From Bugula neritina (taxonomy: Eukaryota > Bryozoa > Gymnolaemata > Cheilostomatida > Bugulidae): a stretch of DNA of 64,000 bases. This document shows positions 45,901-59,700 of the stretch, one piece after another; position 1 is the stretch's first letter; each line of letters opens with the position of its first letter. The stretch is from assembly GCA_964035545.1 (NCBI GenBank), contig OZ037773.1:7652751-7716750 (forward strand). The letters run 5' to 3'. Both the position numbers and the translations under genes were made by a program. The notes beneath the pieces were generated by a model. It made no database searches and had not been told where the DNA came from. It saw nothing but the letters and a program-made list of their open reading frames with translations.

Positions 45901-48900
45901 TGAAAAAGTACATGCCTATGATCTTTGAATGAGGCAGCCTAAGATCATTTTTCTAATGGGTGGCCTAAACATAACCATATATATTTTAAATTATAGGGAA
46001 GCTTTAGGGTATTTCTTTTGTAACTGTAACTGATATTAATTGACTCTAGAGTCATTATATCAAGATAGTATAAAAATATGCATTTTAACCAATAGCATTG
46101 TTTTAAAAACCAAATTGCTTATTTATATATAGTTCAGCCTAAATTTATTGGCAAAGCTCAATCATACACATTTAAAATATTATCTTCCGGAGTCCAGATC
46201 AGCCTGCTCATGCTTCTCATTACTTTTTTGTAAAAGTAGTTAATATGATAAAAATGGTGAAGACAATCATTATCAGACGCAGATTTCTTTATAACTCGCC
46301 TTTTTTATAGCCGATCAATAATAATGTTTGCCTTATAACTAATAAACCCATTCCTTCGCTTGTTTTCGTCCATATAATCCACTTTTTTCCAGATTTTTTC
46401 ACAAGAAACTCACTAGAATTAAACTCAAAAAAGTGAAAAACACATCTATGATTATCTGCAAAAGTTTTTGCTTGTATATATAATAAACTAGCTTCAATAG
46501 TTTCAAGATAATATTTAATGGATTTTGACAAAGTTGTGAGGAAACAACTCCTGTAACATTTTAAAGAGTTTTTGTGACTAACTGGGTGGACAGAAAAATT
46601 TAGAGTTTTATAACAGAAAAGTGAAAAGAGTATCTATAATTATCAGCAAAATTATTTTGCTTATATAAAATAAATTAGCTTGAATAATTCCAAAATATTT
46701 AGCTAATTCACAAAAATGTTAGGAGAAAACAACTCCTGATTAATTTTAAAATTTTGAAGCGCTCTTGTGGCTAACTGGGTGCACAGAACAGTCTAGAGTT
46801 TTCACAGGTTAATTAGGACCCTTCAAACTCTCTATTTCTAAAAAAAATGCGTGGCCACCCCTCGAAGTGTAATGAGTGAAAGATAATTGGAGGTTACTTC
46901 TAGACTATATATCTCATTGCATGCTTGAATGTGCTTGTTTTAAATTATATTTCAAATAGTTAAAAATTACTTGTTTCTAATTGAAAAGAGCACCATTCAA
47001 AAATAGAAATGTAGTAGGCCTATACAAAAGATATTTTAGAAGAATTTTTCTTTAAAAAAATATTTAATTATGGAAATTTTGTACGTTATCAGTAAAATAT
47101 TATGCACATTTTTAAATCTCGTTGAACAAAAAACAATTGATTGAATTGAACTTAATATTTCATTATTTGATTTGCTTATTTCAAATTATATGTTTCATAC
47201 AACATTAACACTTATATATACTCATAGAAAACAATTATATGATATCGCAAACAGTATATGTGATTAATTAGTCAGACTGCAGTTAAATAATATATATTTA
47301 ATTGAAATGTGCTACAATTCAGTAATTATTATCACAAACAAAATGTTTCAATACTTTTATGTTTAGAGAGGCTTTGCTATGAGTTGGAAAATTCCTTCAC
47401 TGAGGTTATTTCTTCGACCAATCAGGAAGCTGCTAGAGCCATTTTGTTGACTACAACTATTCACCATGTGGTTAATGCAGTAAGAGTCATATTAATGAAC
47501 CCTGTATTCTTACTTAAATACTTCATTATAGAATATAGAGCATTCTAAAAGTAATTATTTCTCACTTAAATATAATATTTCTGAACAATATATGTGTATA
47601 GTTGCATACACAGGTAAGCTGTTTACAATAGCCATTGTTAGTATATAATGCTGCAATGCTTCAAGTTATTCTAAAAATTACTTGTGCTCAAAGAATTAAA
47701 GATACAGAAGCTACGCTTATGCAGTAATACTACTAAGTCAACTGAATTTCAGTATAGTTACAAAGTAGGCTCTCTTTCTAACTTTTCAAAAACTAACTTA
47801 TGTCAAAACTAAATGTCATGTAATTCATACAAGTTTATTTAGTGTTCATATTCCCCCCCCCCCCCCATGCCTTGACTATATTGATATATAGGTAGGGTGC
47901 TGTAGACTTCAAAAATAACTGCTCCTGGTGACTTTTTAAATGTTTTTTAAAATCAAGGAAAAAATGAGTTAAATATTTTACCAGAGTAGAACTTGCCTGG
48001 ACAGATTCTGCCCGGTGGGAGAGATATGCGTCACTTGTCAGAAAAATGATGACTCGTACTGCTTTGGTAAGTGACTCATGCAGGAAGTAATGCTTGCAGT
48101 TAAGTGTGACATCATGATATTATTATGACATCGTAATTCAACTATCAACAATGTTTAGCTATAATATTGTAATCGTTATCGGAAGTGGAAGCCCCCAATA
48201 CCCCTACTGTATATTAGTTATAGTCTTGCTGTTGATCTATTCATCCAACCGTTTGATATGGGGGGGAAGTAACGTGACTGGTGCGTAATAACAAGATACA
48301 ATCCAATCAGCTGTAGGGAAGACACGTGGTCAACTCTCTTATAAGCAGTGCCTTCCACCCACTGCATAGACCGGCTAGGCTGATAGTAGACACTTAACCT
48401 ATTACTCTTGCTTTGTTCTATAACTGATGTAAACCTTTTATTTCTTGTATCTTGTTTCTAAATATATATCTCTTATTCTCACGGTTCTCAATTACACTCG
48501 GTTTGATTACATAACACATCAGGGATGCAGTAATTGTAACAAAAATTATAACAATATAAGTATTTGGTACGTAACACAGTTTTTTATAAAAGGAGAGAAA
48601 GGAAACTAGTTTGTTTGAATTGAAATGTTTGTTTTGGTAAGAAAACATCTATTTTAAAAAATTTGACTTTTAATGCTGTTCAATCTTATCAACCAATTAG
48701 CAAACCAAAAATAATCTAGCACAAAGATGCTTTTTTATCAATTAGGTACTAAAATTTTTCATTTTTAAAGTAAGAATAAAAATGTATTTTTTTTTAATGA
48801 TAGTTTTTTGTCTATTTTTTCATCAGAATAATTGGCATAGTTATTAAAAATCTTACAATAACTCTTTATCTGCTTCCTTACCTCAGTTTGATGAGAGACT

Positions 48901-51900
48901 GTGTTATATAATCATGCAGCAAATTTAGTATTCAGATGTATACAGCTAGCAAAACTTATAATTTCAAGTTTACACTTTAATTTGACTTTTCCATACACAT
49001 AAATGATGTTAAAATACTTTGAAAAACAGATTAAAGCGATTTTAATTTATATATACAAATATGAATATAACAGCTTCTGTTCATTATAGCTGGTCTCGAA
49101 GAAGACTGCCCATTGGATGAAATGTATGTTGGAGCAAGACACTATTGGATAGGAGATTTGGATTCGTTCACCCATGCAAGGGTGGATCCAATCATAGTAA
49201 GCTTTTAAAAAATAAATAGAGCTTGAATGGTGAACCTGCATAAAATTTAAAAATAAAATAAATTGAATAGAGTGCAGTTCCATTTCATTATGTAAAATTC
49301 TTAGTGTTATATTAAATCTCATATAATATTGTGAAGCTGCCTAATATACATTTTAAGCACACGCAGTTTATAGGCAATTGCAACAAGTATAGTGACATAT
49401 AATATAATTTAAAAATTTGAACAGCAATTATGAGATAATATATAAAAAAATTTCAGTCCTTCAAATATCCGAAGAAGGAAAGTGAAACCGGTTTGCGAGT
49501 GACAGCACACATGGTGCTTCGGGGACATTACCAACAGTCTAATGGCTGTAATAGATGGTATTTCACATTTAATGGCCAAGAATGTGCTAACCCTGGACCT
49601 ATAGAATATGTAGTTTACAGCTCTGCTAGCCAAAACTACTACAGACCTAGTGATAGTAAGTAGAAGTCAAGATGGGTATTCTCTGTACAATTGTAGAAGA
49701 GTAGAACATATATTTGATTGCTTGCATAACTGATAATCAGAATTTGTGATTGGGAATTTGGGTCAAAATTCTCAATCACATTCTCCGCAAACTAATGACA
49801 ATTAGTTCGCATAGATGGGCAGTTTTATTTCAAAAGTTGGTTTACGCTGCACGCTATATAACTCTTCTCTCAAGCAACAAAATCTTTCACTGCCTATGTT
49901 AAGAAACTGACTTAACTCTGCAATTTAACCATTAGATTTCACTAAGATTTTATACAAAGTACAGAAATTAAAATTCAACAAGACTAACTCTATATTATTT
50001 TTGGCCATACTAGGCTTATTTCATCAGCTAGTATAATATCTTATGCTCAGTTGATGGCGCATGCTATGGTATACTGTCTGGTGAAGTTCACCTTGACCTT
50101 GTTATTGGACAATGTCAAGGTTACGAGCCAGAAGCTTGTTCTACTGGCCACAGCTTCCCTATAAGTATCATTGTTAGAGAAATAAGAGCTACATCTGTTG
50201 GTAAGTTGATGCTAGTTTTCATGTTTTCTAGATTATTCTTTTTTGAGAAGAGCCTTGATCTGGTTTTTAAGAACACCTGGTTTTTTATGTAATCTAACAA
50301 GCTGTAGCCTTAGATCTTTACCCACTTTTCAACTGGAACCATTATTTTTGTCACCTTTGATCTAGCTAAGATGCAACCTGTTCACATCTACTGTGATGAC
50401 ATTTTATGTTTTTTTATCCATCTCTCTCAGTTCAATACCAGGCCAGTTATTATTATCAATATTAGTTTTAGCACTAGCTACGTGCATGTAAAAACTACAC
50501 ATCAAAGTGATTATTTTACCTTATAAATTTTACTATTCAAAGTCAAAAATTTTCTGTCACAGTTACACATATTTCAAGTTTGTAGTAAACAAATATTATA
50601 ATAGTTATAGTATGTTATATAAAGTATAAACCATCACGTTGTCACACATTGCATTATATTTAATGAAATTTCTGCAATGGACTTTTAACCTATATATGCT
50701 TCAAAATAAAATCCATTCAACTTTAAAAGACGCTGTTTATAGCTATCTTATTTTCTGATTGCCACTCCATATTATTCCACAGCCAAAAAAAATCAATATA
50801 CCCAGAACTCTATTTCATCAAACACATTTTTTATTCCAGTTATTATTACATAATGTTATCTTTTTAATAGAATTTCTGGAGGCAGGAGTTGATTGCCCAA
50901 GCAAATCCACTTTAAATTATAAGCAGTTTACATGGACTGATGAGACCTCGTTTAATCATACATTAGGCACAGATGAGGTGGTAGTCAGGGTGGGTATTAT
51001 ATAGTATTAATAAATATTATTTTGTATGAAGGTGTAAGTTTTATCTAACTCGGCACCAGGAAGTTTATGTTTGTTGAACTTCAACCCCACAGTTTAGAAA
51101 TCATTGCATTGAACTCTAATCCAGCAGTGTGGTTTGCCAATAAACGATGCAATTCAACAAACTCTGAAATACTAATTTTTTAATAGTTCTCCAATTTTCA
51201 TTCCATAGTTGAAGTTTAATTTTAATAGGCATGTTTTAATTTTGTTGGCTATAATTTAAACATATTGTTTTTGCTATCAACTGCTCTAATGGATATATTG
51301 TGAATATATGAATTAATACATGATTGTAAAGCAAATTAGTTGTAAATATAGAGCGAGATTTTCCGGAAGCTGGTGGCTGACTCTTCACTCCGTATCCGGT
51401 ACCAGGCTGTGTTCGGCATTGAGATGCAGGCAGGAGAGACTCAGTGTGGACAAGTGTAAGATATTTTATTCTTCACGGAGTCGGCCATTGATACTCTTCA
51501 TGTAATCGGCCATTACTTTTCTTCATGCAGTCAACCATTAATACTTTTCATGTAGTATAGGCCATTGGTACAAATCTGTCTATTGATACTCTGTATAACT
51601 CCATAATATACACTGCTATGCCTGGCAGAGCAGCCCTGAAAAAGTCTGCAGAAAAGATAGTATATTTTAAACTTCAGTTGAGTAAGGTAGTAACAACTAG
51701 CCCTGTTTTATAAACTATTTAGTGTTTTATGTAGAGTGTAGATGTATTAGAGTAGACATAGAAAATAGTACTCACTGATCTGTAAAGTCGGAGAAGCAAG
51801 GAGTAAGTGTCGCCCACCGAGTATTGAAATTTACTTTTGACTTTAAGTTGAGTACCAAAGAATTTTCAATAGCCTAAGCTCTTTAATAGTCTTAATAAAT

Positions 51901-54296
51901 GTTGGTTTAGAGTGTGAGTTGATTTGATTGCAGAATGATTAAAGCAGATGATAATGCCTGCACTCAATCTGTGGGGTCACTCATTTTTGCAGAAGGAGCA
52001 AATGCATTCTCAGATTGGTCTAAGCATTTGGCATCCAGAACTGGTTTGTAGCTATACCACTATATACAATGTGTCAGTAAACATAGATACATACTATATA
52101 ATATACGGTGCATGATAGACATTATACATATATACTGTACATAATAATTATGCATAGTGTTATATACACTACTCATATATGCTATACATGTACATACTAT
52201 ATAACATAATATGCACTATATACATATATACTATACATGCATGCTATACAACTACGCTGTGCAATATATATAGCACTACACATATATATAATATGCATAT
52301 ATACTATGCATATATACTATAAATTATATACACTGTACTTTATGTAATATAACACTATACATAAATACTATACTCCCTATACCAGTATGTATTGTATAGT
52401 TGAAGGTGTGTGCTATGTAACTGGTCCAGCTGCTCCAATTGTGGTAACCATAGTCGCTACGGCTTGCGCCAGTGATAGCCTTCTACCTACTCTCTTTATT
52501 TTTGGCTTTAATGAGTACACGTCCCGTCTGCAAGTAGAGGAGGTGAGAATTGCAAGCTACAAGGATGTTGGTGAGTGTAGAATCTCTTTGAGGATTCTCT
52601 GTCGTTGGATAAAAGTTCTGATATAGCATGACTGGTTACCTGCTGCTACTTTAAGCCCATTTTGCACTCTTCCGGAGGGTTAATAAATTTTTCGATTGTT
52701 TGGGTTAGTTAGCAATGCATGCAGAGAGGAAATATAAAGCCCCAAGAAAAAGGATATATTATATAATTCCAGTTGTTTCCAAACTACAAATGAGTGCTAT
52801 TGCTTCATATTCAGCTTGAACACTTCTAGTTTTATTTGAAACAAAAGTGAAAGCTGTTGCAGCTTTTTATAATTATCTATATACATAACTATTCCGTGAA
52901 AAGGGCTATACTATTCAGTTAGCTGACCTCAATGTTCTTCCTTATAGATTAGTTAAATTATTCTGTAAAAAATCAGTCTAAAATGAGTTAGGGAAGATTT
53001 CAGCATCTTGTTAAAGATAGCGAAGCACACAATGGGTGCTTCAAACTTTCTCAATTTTATCTTTTTCAACCTGCCTAAACACTATACAGTATCTTTTCAA
53101 GTTCTTAGGTTAACACCCCCCCCCCTCAGCCCTCCTAACCAACTTTTATAGACTCAGCTACAACTATCTGCCAAGAAGGATTGGAGGAGGTGTGCATTCC
53201 ATGTCTCTTTCAAAAATTTGGGGGGTGAAAAATTTCCCTCAAATATTTACCTTATATTTTAGCATGTTGGTTATATATTTAGTGATGGACTCCCAGGGAC
53301 AGCCTTTCCAGGCCCATCAGGCAGATTTGAGAAAGTGCCACAGGACCAGTCTAAATTCACATGCAGTTGTCCCACAAGCAATATTCACTTTCACATTCAT
53401 TAAGAAGTTCCTAGACACAGCTATTCGGGTCACATCTTCTTCTACCCATGCAGCTTATCATGATTCACCACTCTTTAACCGAGTCTGTACCCAGTGGTGA
53501 GTGTAGTTGTTGTGTAAGCAGACACTGGCATGTTAGATTCATAAGTATTGGTCAAAATTTAAACTACGCTATGTCTTGCTTAACAGGTCTTTCAAGTTTA
53601 ATGGTGAAGATTGTGCAAGCCCTGGAAGAATCGCTGGATTAATTCACTTAGAGTCTCTATCTGAGTTTCATCAGCCATCACAAAGTAAGTACATGTATCT
53701 ATTGAATTAACCTACAGTAAAAGAGTAAGTCACTTTTAGTTGCATTAAACCACATTGACAAAGTACAGCCTAGTATTTATATTATCAAGTGACACTAGCT
53801 ATGTCTCCATGCTTCGAATTATAATTTATTTGATGCATGGAAACAGGAAACCGTAGTCATAGCAACGTAGGACTTCATTTAATGCATGAAGATTCACACT
53901 GCGGTTCCATCACTTCACGAGAATTGCTTATAAAGAATGAGTTTGTAGTTACGGTTTCTATGAACTTATGTCTGTGGCTTCAATTGATGCAACTATTTCC
54001 AAACATCGATTGAACGATGTATTCGCATAATGCTTGGAAACGTAGTATAGTGTATGCGTTTTTCTTCTGCAGACGATTTTATGAATATAAATGAATGTTT
54101 TACAGTTAGTGGAGTTTGTCACGGTCTGATTGTATCAACTCACACTATAACTTACAGCGTAGAAGAATGCGGCACCAACTCTTACCCTCTAGGACACAGT
54201 TACACCAGCTTTCAATCTCCTTTCTGGATACTGGTTGAAGAGCTGCGATTTGATGCGAGAGTTGTGTGCTCTTCAAACAATACCGTTGCTAGGTAA
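42915..54296 (+). CDS. Secreted PAN-domain protein with three CTHRC1-like domains, 669 aa
   Basis: Fifteen exons: 42915-42981, 43251-43409, 47367-47479, 47985-48066, 49090-49196, 49457-49655, 50051-50200, 50871-50989, 51352-51455, 51934-52043, 52400-52570, 53152-53224, 53263-53496, 53587-53684, 54073-54296; phases close throughout. Ends of exons 12 and 13 are the least certain (an alternative donor is at 53190). Seen: signal peptide 1-22 (MLLRFFCLGIFFIYS); a PAN/apple-like domain about 25-110 (CINRCNQQSVTCYSLLYY); a Cys-rich EGF-like segment about 115-142 (CLDRFCPVGEICVTC); three repeats at about 143-292, 293-460 and 461-669 resembling the C-terminal domain of CTHRC1 (LRVT, RWYFTFNGQEC, SFKFNGEDC, IIVREI, ILVEELRF). 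There is no collagen stretch. Probably an extracellular adhesion or matrix protein; exact role unknown. AATAAA at 54748-54753 may be the poly(A) signal. Confidence 0.82.
43051..43122 (-). mobile_element. tRNA-like sequence (72 nt), probably a SINE head
   Basis: On the minus strand GTCCCTGTGATGTAAGGGCT leads to a B box GGGTTTGAACC and ends GGTGGGAGT. The D and T arm sequences are recognisable but the anticodon stem is imperfect, so a SINE head or tRNA pseudogene is more likely than a working tRNA. It lies antisense in intron 1 of the CTHRC1-like gene and differs from the SINE at 6478. Confidence 0.5.
43638..46905. mobile_element. 3.27-kb TA-flanked TIR element in intron 2
   Basis: Ends are inverted: both begin GTCTAGAAGTAACCTCC, and similarity resumes at TTACACTT and GGTGGCCAC some 35-45 bp inside. 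TA flanks both sides (43636-43637 and 46906-46907), the Tc1/mariner-type target. It explains the unusually long intron 2 of the host gene. Minus-strand frames of 60-80 codons at 46531-46289, 45897-45685 and 45698-45489 look like remains of an encoded protein (ETWSKNILENNIVIIVDAY; SRHGCFHPKSRYLQNITFL), but I do not recognise the family and stops interrupt them. Confidence 0.8.
48168..48511 (+). mobile_element. Possible solo LTR in intron 4
   Basis: The block begins TGTAATC and ends GATTACA (inverted ends, TG...CA form), with a TATA-like CTTATAAG near 48339, a later C/T-rich region and TTCTTGTATCTTGTTTCTAA. This is an LTR-like layout about 344 bp long. No matching target duplication was found, so the call is tentative. 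Confidence 0.35.
52052..52384. repeat. TATACATA-rich low-complexity tract, intron 10
   Basis: About 330 bp of alternating TATAC, CATAT and TATAAT units before the acceptor of exon 11. A second AT-rich tract of similar kind lies beyond the gene at about 54880-55060. Confidence 0.8.
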
Positions 54297-55990
54297 CAAT
54301 TCAGATTTACATTCAATATATTATATTATATTGTTGCTATTGGTAACAATTCAAGTATACACATGTTACATGTCATAGTATATACGCATGTTATATGTCA
54401 TAGTGTGTACTTTTACTTTGTTTGTATATTACTTGGTCAGTCTGATACATCTTTTTTCACTAATACTTTGAGTTGTCTTCCCTGTACATTACCACATGAG
54501 TAAGAAGCCTGATTAAGATCTCTGCTACATATGAAAGTTAAAAGTTCTGATACTTTTTCTTTAGATGTTGACAGCAGAAGTTCTCCTAAAAATACAGTTA
54601 GATTCTTGAAAGTATGAAGGGGGCTGCATATAAAGGATGTTGTGACAGAGGTAATCTCTATAAACTGTGCATTTTTTTCTTTCAAGTAAAATTTTTATGT
54701 TAAGTGCTCTGAAAACAACCACAGAATATCGTCTTACACACATTTTAAATAAAATTGCGTGTCTGTAAGTTAAAAACCATTCATAAAGTTGAATTTTGAT
54801 AGAGCCAAATGATGTAATCCCGATTTTATGTTTTTTTATTTTTTGTTGTTGGCTATACACGTATAGTAATAATAATACTTATAATAATAATGTATATTTT
54901 ATCATAATATATATTAGATTATACTTCCAGTAATATAATCTAATATAATATAATATAATATTATACTATATAGCATGTATTGAGTAATATTTTAATATAT
55001 ATAGCACATATTATATATGAATATGTATAATATAATATATGCTATAATCTATAGAAAAAAGCTCAGTAAATCACATTTACTTGCATATACATGTATACAT
55101 TTGTTTAAATATTGTAATACTGGTGTAATAACTATATAGTTTACTTAGTTCCCTTTAAACTATATATAAATATATACATCATGTGTAGGTGTGTGTCAAA
55201 CTAGACTCATATTAAAATATTTTTTTGTTGTGAAGTGTATTACATAATAAATGTTGTTTATTATAATATAATTAACTGCATCACAACAACAAAATTTTGT
55301 TTATGGCCTTAAATATTCACAGATTCTAAAAATAATTATTTATGCGTTCTAAGCTTTGCATGTCTACATTCTACAGCATATAATACTATTATAAGCATAT
55401 TGTACGTACATGCACAGTATATAATACATTATATAATACTATAAGCACATTACATGATCACAGTTTACAACAGACAAGGCCATTTATTAACTTTGCAAGT
55501 GACATTATTTACAAGCAGTCTTAGAGTTATCTTCTCATAATAGAAAAACCTGCTATGTATGGAATTAGGTGGTCGACAGTATGTAGGTCAAGCATTAGTT
55601 GACTTTTTTTATGCAATAATGTAATCAATCAGTAACAAGTTGGGATATAAACTGGATAATTTGTGTCAGACACTAAATTTGAGTTCTCGGTGTAGCAACA
55701 CAGTGTGGTGTCAGCATGATGCCAGACAGCAAAAGGGTCAGCACTCTGTATACTGCAGAATCGCTGCAGATAGCTCTGGGCACTGGGACAAGTTTTACAG
55801 AAAGTGACAACTCTAGTTACACATTTAATAGCCAATTATATGTGGAGTTTCACTGAAAACTCCATGATGCCCTATAACTGTTCCCTCAACACATTACGCC
55901 CATCTTTTAGAGTGAGTTGTATATAGGAACAGCTACATTATGATAAAGTTGTCAGTAGTTGTGTTATCTTAACATATTATCAACTTAATT
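54297..55990. other. 3' flank of the CTHRC1-like gene, no further gene seen
   Basis: Includes the likely 3' UTR and an AT-rich, hairpin-prone stretch at 54880-55060. No exon or RNA gene was recognised. Confidence 0.45.
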
Positions 55991-55994
55991 TTAA

Positions 55995-56762
55995 AGGATT
56001 GCTCTATCTTAGTTTATTACAATCACATTATAATTATGAACTATAATCTAATGTGTATGCAAACAATTGCGACTTTGCAAAGGGATATATGCCTAGAAAA
56101 CAGCTTTTCAAAATTCCAATTTTGAGGGAGGTAAAATTTTCAGCCATGAAAAAGAATAGCCTAATACGTGACGTGTGAACGCCAGTAACTTTGCCGCACG
56201 TGCTAACTATAACGCTAGTATTCAAGGTTGCTGAGCGCAACATCAACCAATAACGTTCAAGCAGGTACAGTGCGCTATATAGGTCAGCTTTGGTGCGCCC
56301 GTAATATTGCACAATCTGACCTAGTTTAGATCGATCGCAGGCATTCATCCTAAAGAATGCATGTTTTTGCAATGCTTTTTTCTATGTTTACAAGCAAAAT
56401 ATGGCCTAATGTTATCACATACATGTTATTTAACATGTCAAAAAACTATAGATTGAGATAATTCACATTTGCACTTCTATAAATATACAAATTGCGAGCT
56501 GAAAGATCACATCTCACAGTCATATTTCTATAGTTATTCATTTGTATAGTCACGTGACCAGCAGGAATGCTGGCGCTGTTACGTCACATTTCCCAGCTCA
56601 TTTCAAAATCGGCGTTTTGGCTGTTACCAATCTACACCCTCAACTTTAACTAACTTTTTCTACCTTTGGTCAAATGCTTTTTGTCAATGCATGCTTAGAA
56701 AAACACAATATTATGTGTGTTTGACCTAAATGGCCATTTATTAGACAAGATAGAGCAATCCT
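55995..56762. mobile_element. 768-bp TTAA-flanked TIR element
   Basis: Inverted ends AGGATTGCTCTATCTT at both termini (left 55995, right 56762 read inward), bounded by TTAA at 55991-55994 and 56763-56766. The interior contains a minus-strand 112-codon frame (56372-56034) without recognisable domains. Same target type as the 4.54-kb element, and both termini begin AGRATT, but the remaining TIR differs. Non-autonomous piggyBac- or Kolobok-like element (inference). Confidence 0.85.
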
Positions 56763-56766
56763 TTAA

Positions 56767-59700
56767 ATAAGATTTTAAACAAAATTTTAAATAAATAGCA
56801 ACTTATAGCAGCTGGTGATGCCGTACAGACTAATTCATAATAATAAAAATTGTTAACAGCTTTGCATGAGGCTGATTTATATTGTAATTAGTAGTTTATT
56901 AAAGATAATCTGGTACAATCTCTTTACACTCCCCGATAATTTATGCACCCGCATACTAAACGCTGCAATAGTTACCTTGCACACTAAAGAGCAGTTACTA
57001 ATTGGACAATTGCAAGATATATGGCATAGTACAGAGTGGAACAGCATGCACTGCTCTATGTGAAGTCATGTGATATCCGCAAGTTTCTATGACAGCTGTT
57101 CGAAAGCTAATGCAGCGATTTACTCAAAGCCTGTAAGAAGATTGTAGATCCTAATTTGTCATAAGAAGTTACACTAAAAGCATATTAACTTTCATAGCTT
57201 TATTCTAATTCAGCCTTATGTCATCATAATTCATACAAAGTGTTACCTTAATAACTTATAGACTGTCAAATTAATAGCTAATATGTATTTTGCAACTTTT
57301 CTCTAATTAAACTACTACCTGGTTAAGCTATTTATTTTTCTAATCATCAATTTCCAAACATAAAAGCTATAAACTTTACTGCAACTAATTTATATTCTAT
57401 ATAATTGACATAAAAGGTGTTTTTTCCTAACTTTTGAAAATTGATTTGCTAACTAATAAAATTTCAACATCAATAGGGGAATAAATGCCGTCCAGTGTAT
57501 TTCCACATCTTTTATCTATTGATCAAAATTGTTAGAATAGACAAATGAGTAAAATTTATCCCACGTGTTCAACTAGAAGCAGAAAAATAATGTAGCGTGT
57601 TATATGTTGTTAAAGTTCTAATCTAAATAAGTCCATCGTAATAGGAAGATTAGGGAGCACTTGGCGTTAGGTGACACGAAACCTGCTCCAAGTTTGTACC
57701 ATTAAGTCCTGTGCTGCATGAAGGGATACCATTTTATGACAAGATTAGCTCTTGCAGATTACCAACACATCTCTTAGATAAGAGAAAAAACAAATTGCAA
57801 TTATCTCACAAATATGATATACCTATAAGTAAATTGTCTATAAGTCTAGAAAACCACTGTTTTATGTTAAACAATATCTACCATGGGTGTAATTATCATA
57901 GAATTAACAAAAAGGGAAGCAATTTCATAACCTGTTTCACTTTGCAACCGCCCTAAGCCTAAAGTTTGTTGATGCAAAATATTTTAGTACTAACACAATA
58001 TTTTTTATTATTACCACTGTTGCTATACTGTAGCCTCTGGTTCATAACTGAGCTCATCAGATAGGTTCTGAAGCCTACATGTATAGAACTACATGCATTG
58101 GCCCCATTCTTCATCATGATTATATTTTTTTCAGAATAACATGGTCCTGCACAAAATACTGATACTGACACAGGCAATGCTGAGCCTTAATCAAATGTCA
58201 TAACAGTTTTGGGTTGAACCCCATTTTCCAAAACAAAAACCATCTAATTGGTTTAATTGGTTGCTTAACCTCATGTAATTGCGTGATGGTTTACAATACA
58301 AACAAATCTCCACTGCTGTAATTACTTCAAATTGATAATCTATATTCGTTAGAGTCTGAGTCTGACACACTGTGATAGATGAGAACACATTTGCATATTC
58401 TTAGAGACTTTGGAATGATTAGCTGTGAGACTAAACTTCCAGGTGGAACTAACTGCATGCACACCTTTGTTAGTTTATAGTTACTAAACCCCTGCAAATG
58501 CAGGCCAAATAAATATAGGCCATAGAACATGTAGTACATAATAAATCATTTTAAACAAGTAGTACAAAATAAGTAGTATAAAGCAAGTAGTATAAAGCAA
58601 GTAGAATAAGCAAGTAGTACAAACATGCTGTACAAAACAAGTGATATAAAAACAAGTGGCATGGATTAAGTACCATAAAATTAGTACCTATAAAATTAGT
58701 TTGCTGCATGTACCCTAGTTTTATTAAATTTAGATTTCCACTCGTTTTTAAAACTGTAATTAACCAATTTGTGCAACTAAAAAGTAATAAGCAGTGCTGG
58801 TGAGAAGTCTATATAAGGATTTAGACAACTTCTGATATCAATAATTATAGTTGGAGATTATTTTTCTAGCAAACAAAAGCTAAGCCTAGGTCCTAGGGTA
58901 TATTTTTATAAACGTGTGTATGAAATATCAAAGGAGAGCAAAACTCCCCATAAATATTTCAGATTATGTTTCATGCCAGTTAAATGCCAATTTCAACATA
59001 ATGTTGCAAGATGTTTGAGCTTGTAAAAATGAAATATTGTAGGGAATAATTGGCACAATAGTTGCGTTGCTGTGCAATACTTGGGAAATTTACTGCACAT
59101 ATTTTATGTATCATTACTGTATAATTATGAACCTGCTGTATCAATTTTAAAACCTGTTTATTGAAAATGAATATAAAAAGTCCTTATTAGGTTGTCATAA
59201 TACTGTAGAGTAGAGTTAGGTTCAACATCCATCATATTAAGGAAATTATATTGTTGTTGTTACTGTTATCAAAAGATGAAGTGACTGTTGCAAATGTAGT
59301 AACAACAGTATAGCTGTAGTAAATATAACAAATTTAGTAAGTGTAGTAGCCATAATAGCTGTAGTGACTGTAGTAACTGTAGATATAACTGTATAGTAAG
59401 TGTATTAGCTACACTAATCGAAAACGATGTTGGCATGAATTCAAATTTCACAAAGCATTATGTTTTTCTGTCTAAATTCGATAGCTGCCACATTTGCACC
59501 AGCGCTTAGTATCTGCAGGGTTTTATAACTTTCCACTGTCCACCTTTTCATTTTCACTCCTGACTCCATAAAATAACAATATTAGTTTCAATTCTACTAT
59601 ATATATATATATATATGGTCATCATTAGTTTTTGGTCAGTGTGTACTTAGTTAAGAATGAAAGCTGGTGTACTTGTGGCTTTTAAATGACATTGACATGT

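Noticed and set aside
48168-48511. A complete LTR retrotransposon around the LTR-like block
   Set aside because: No second LTR, no primer-binding site and no gag/pol frames nearby; kept only as a possible solo LTR.
56034-56372. 112-codon minus-strand frame inside the 768-bp TTAA element
   Set aside because: No domain recognised, and the element is too short to encode a transposase; likely chance.
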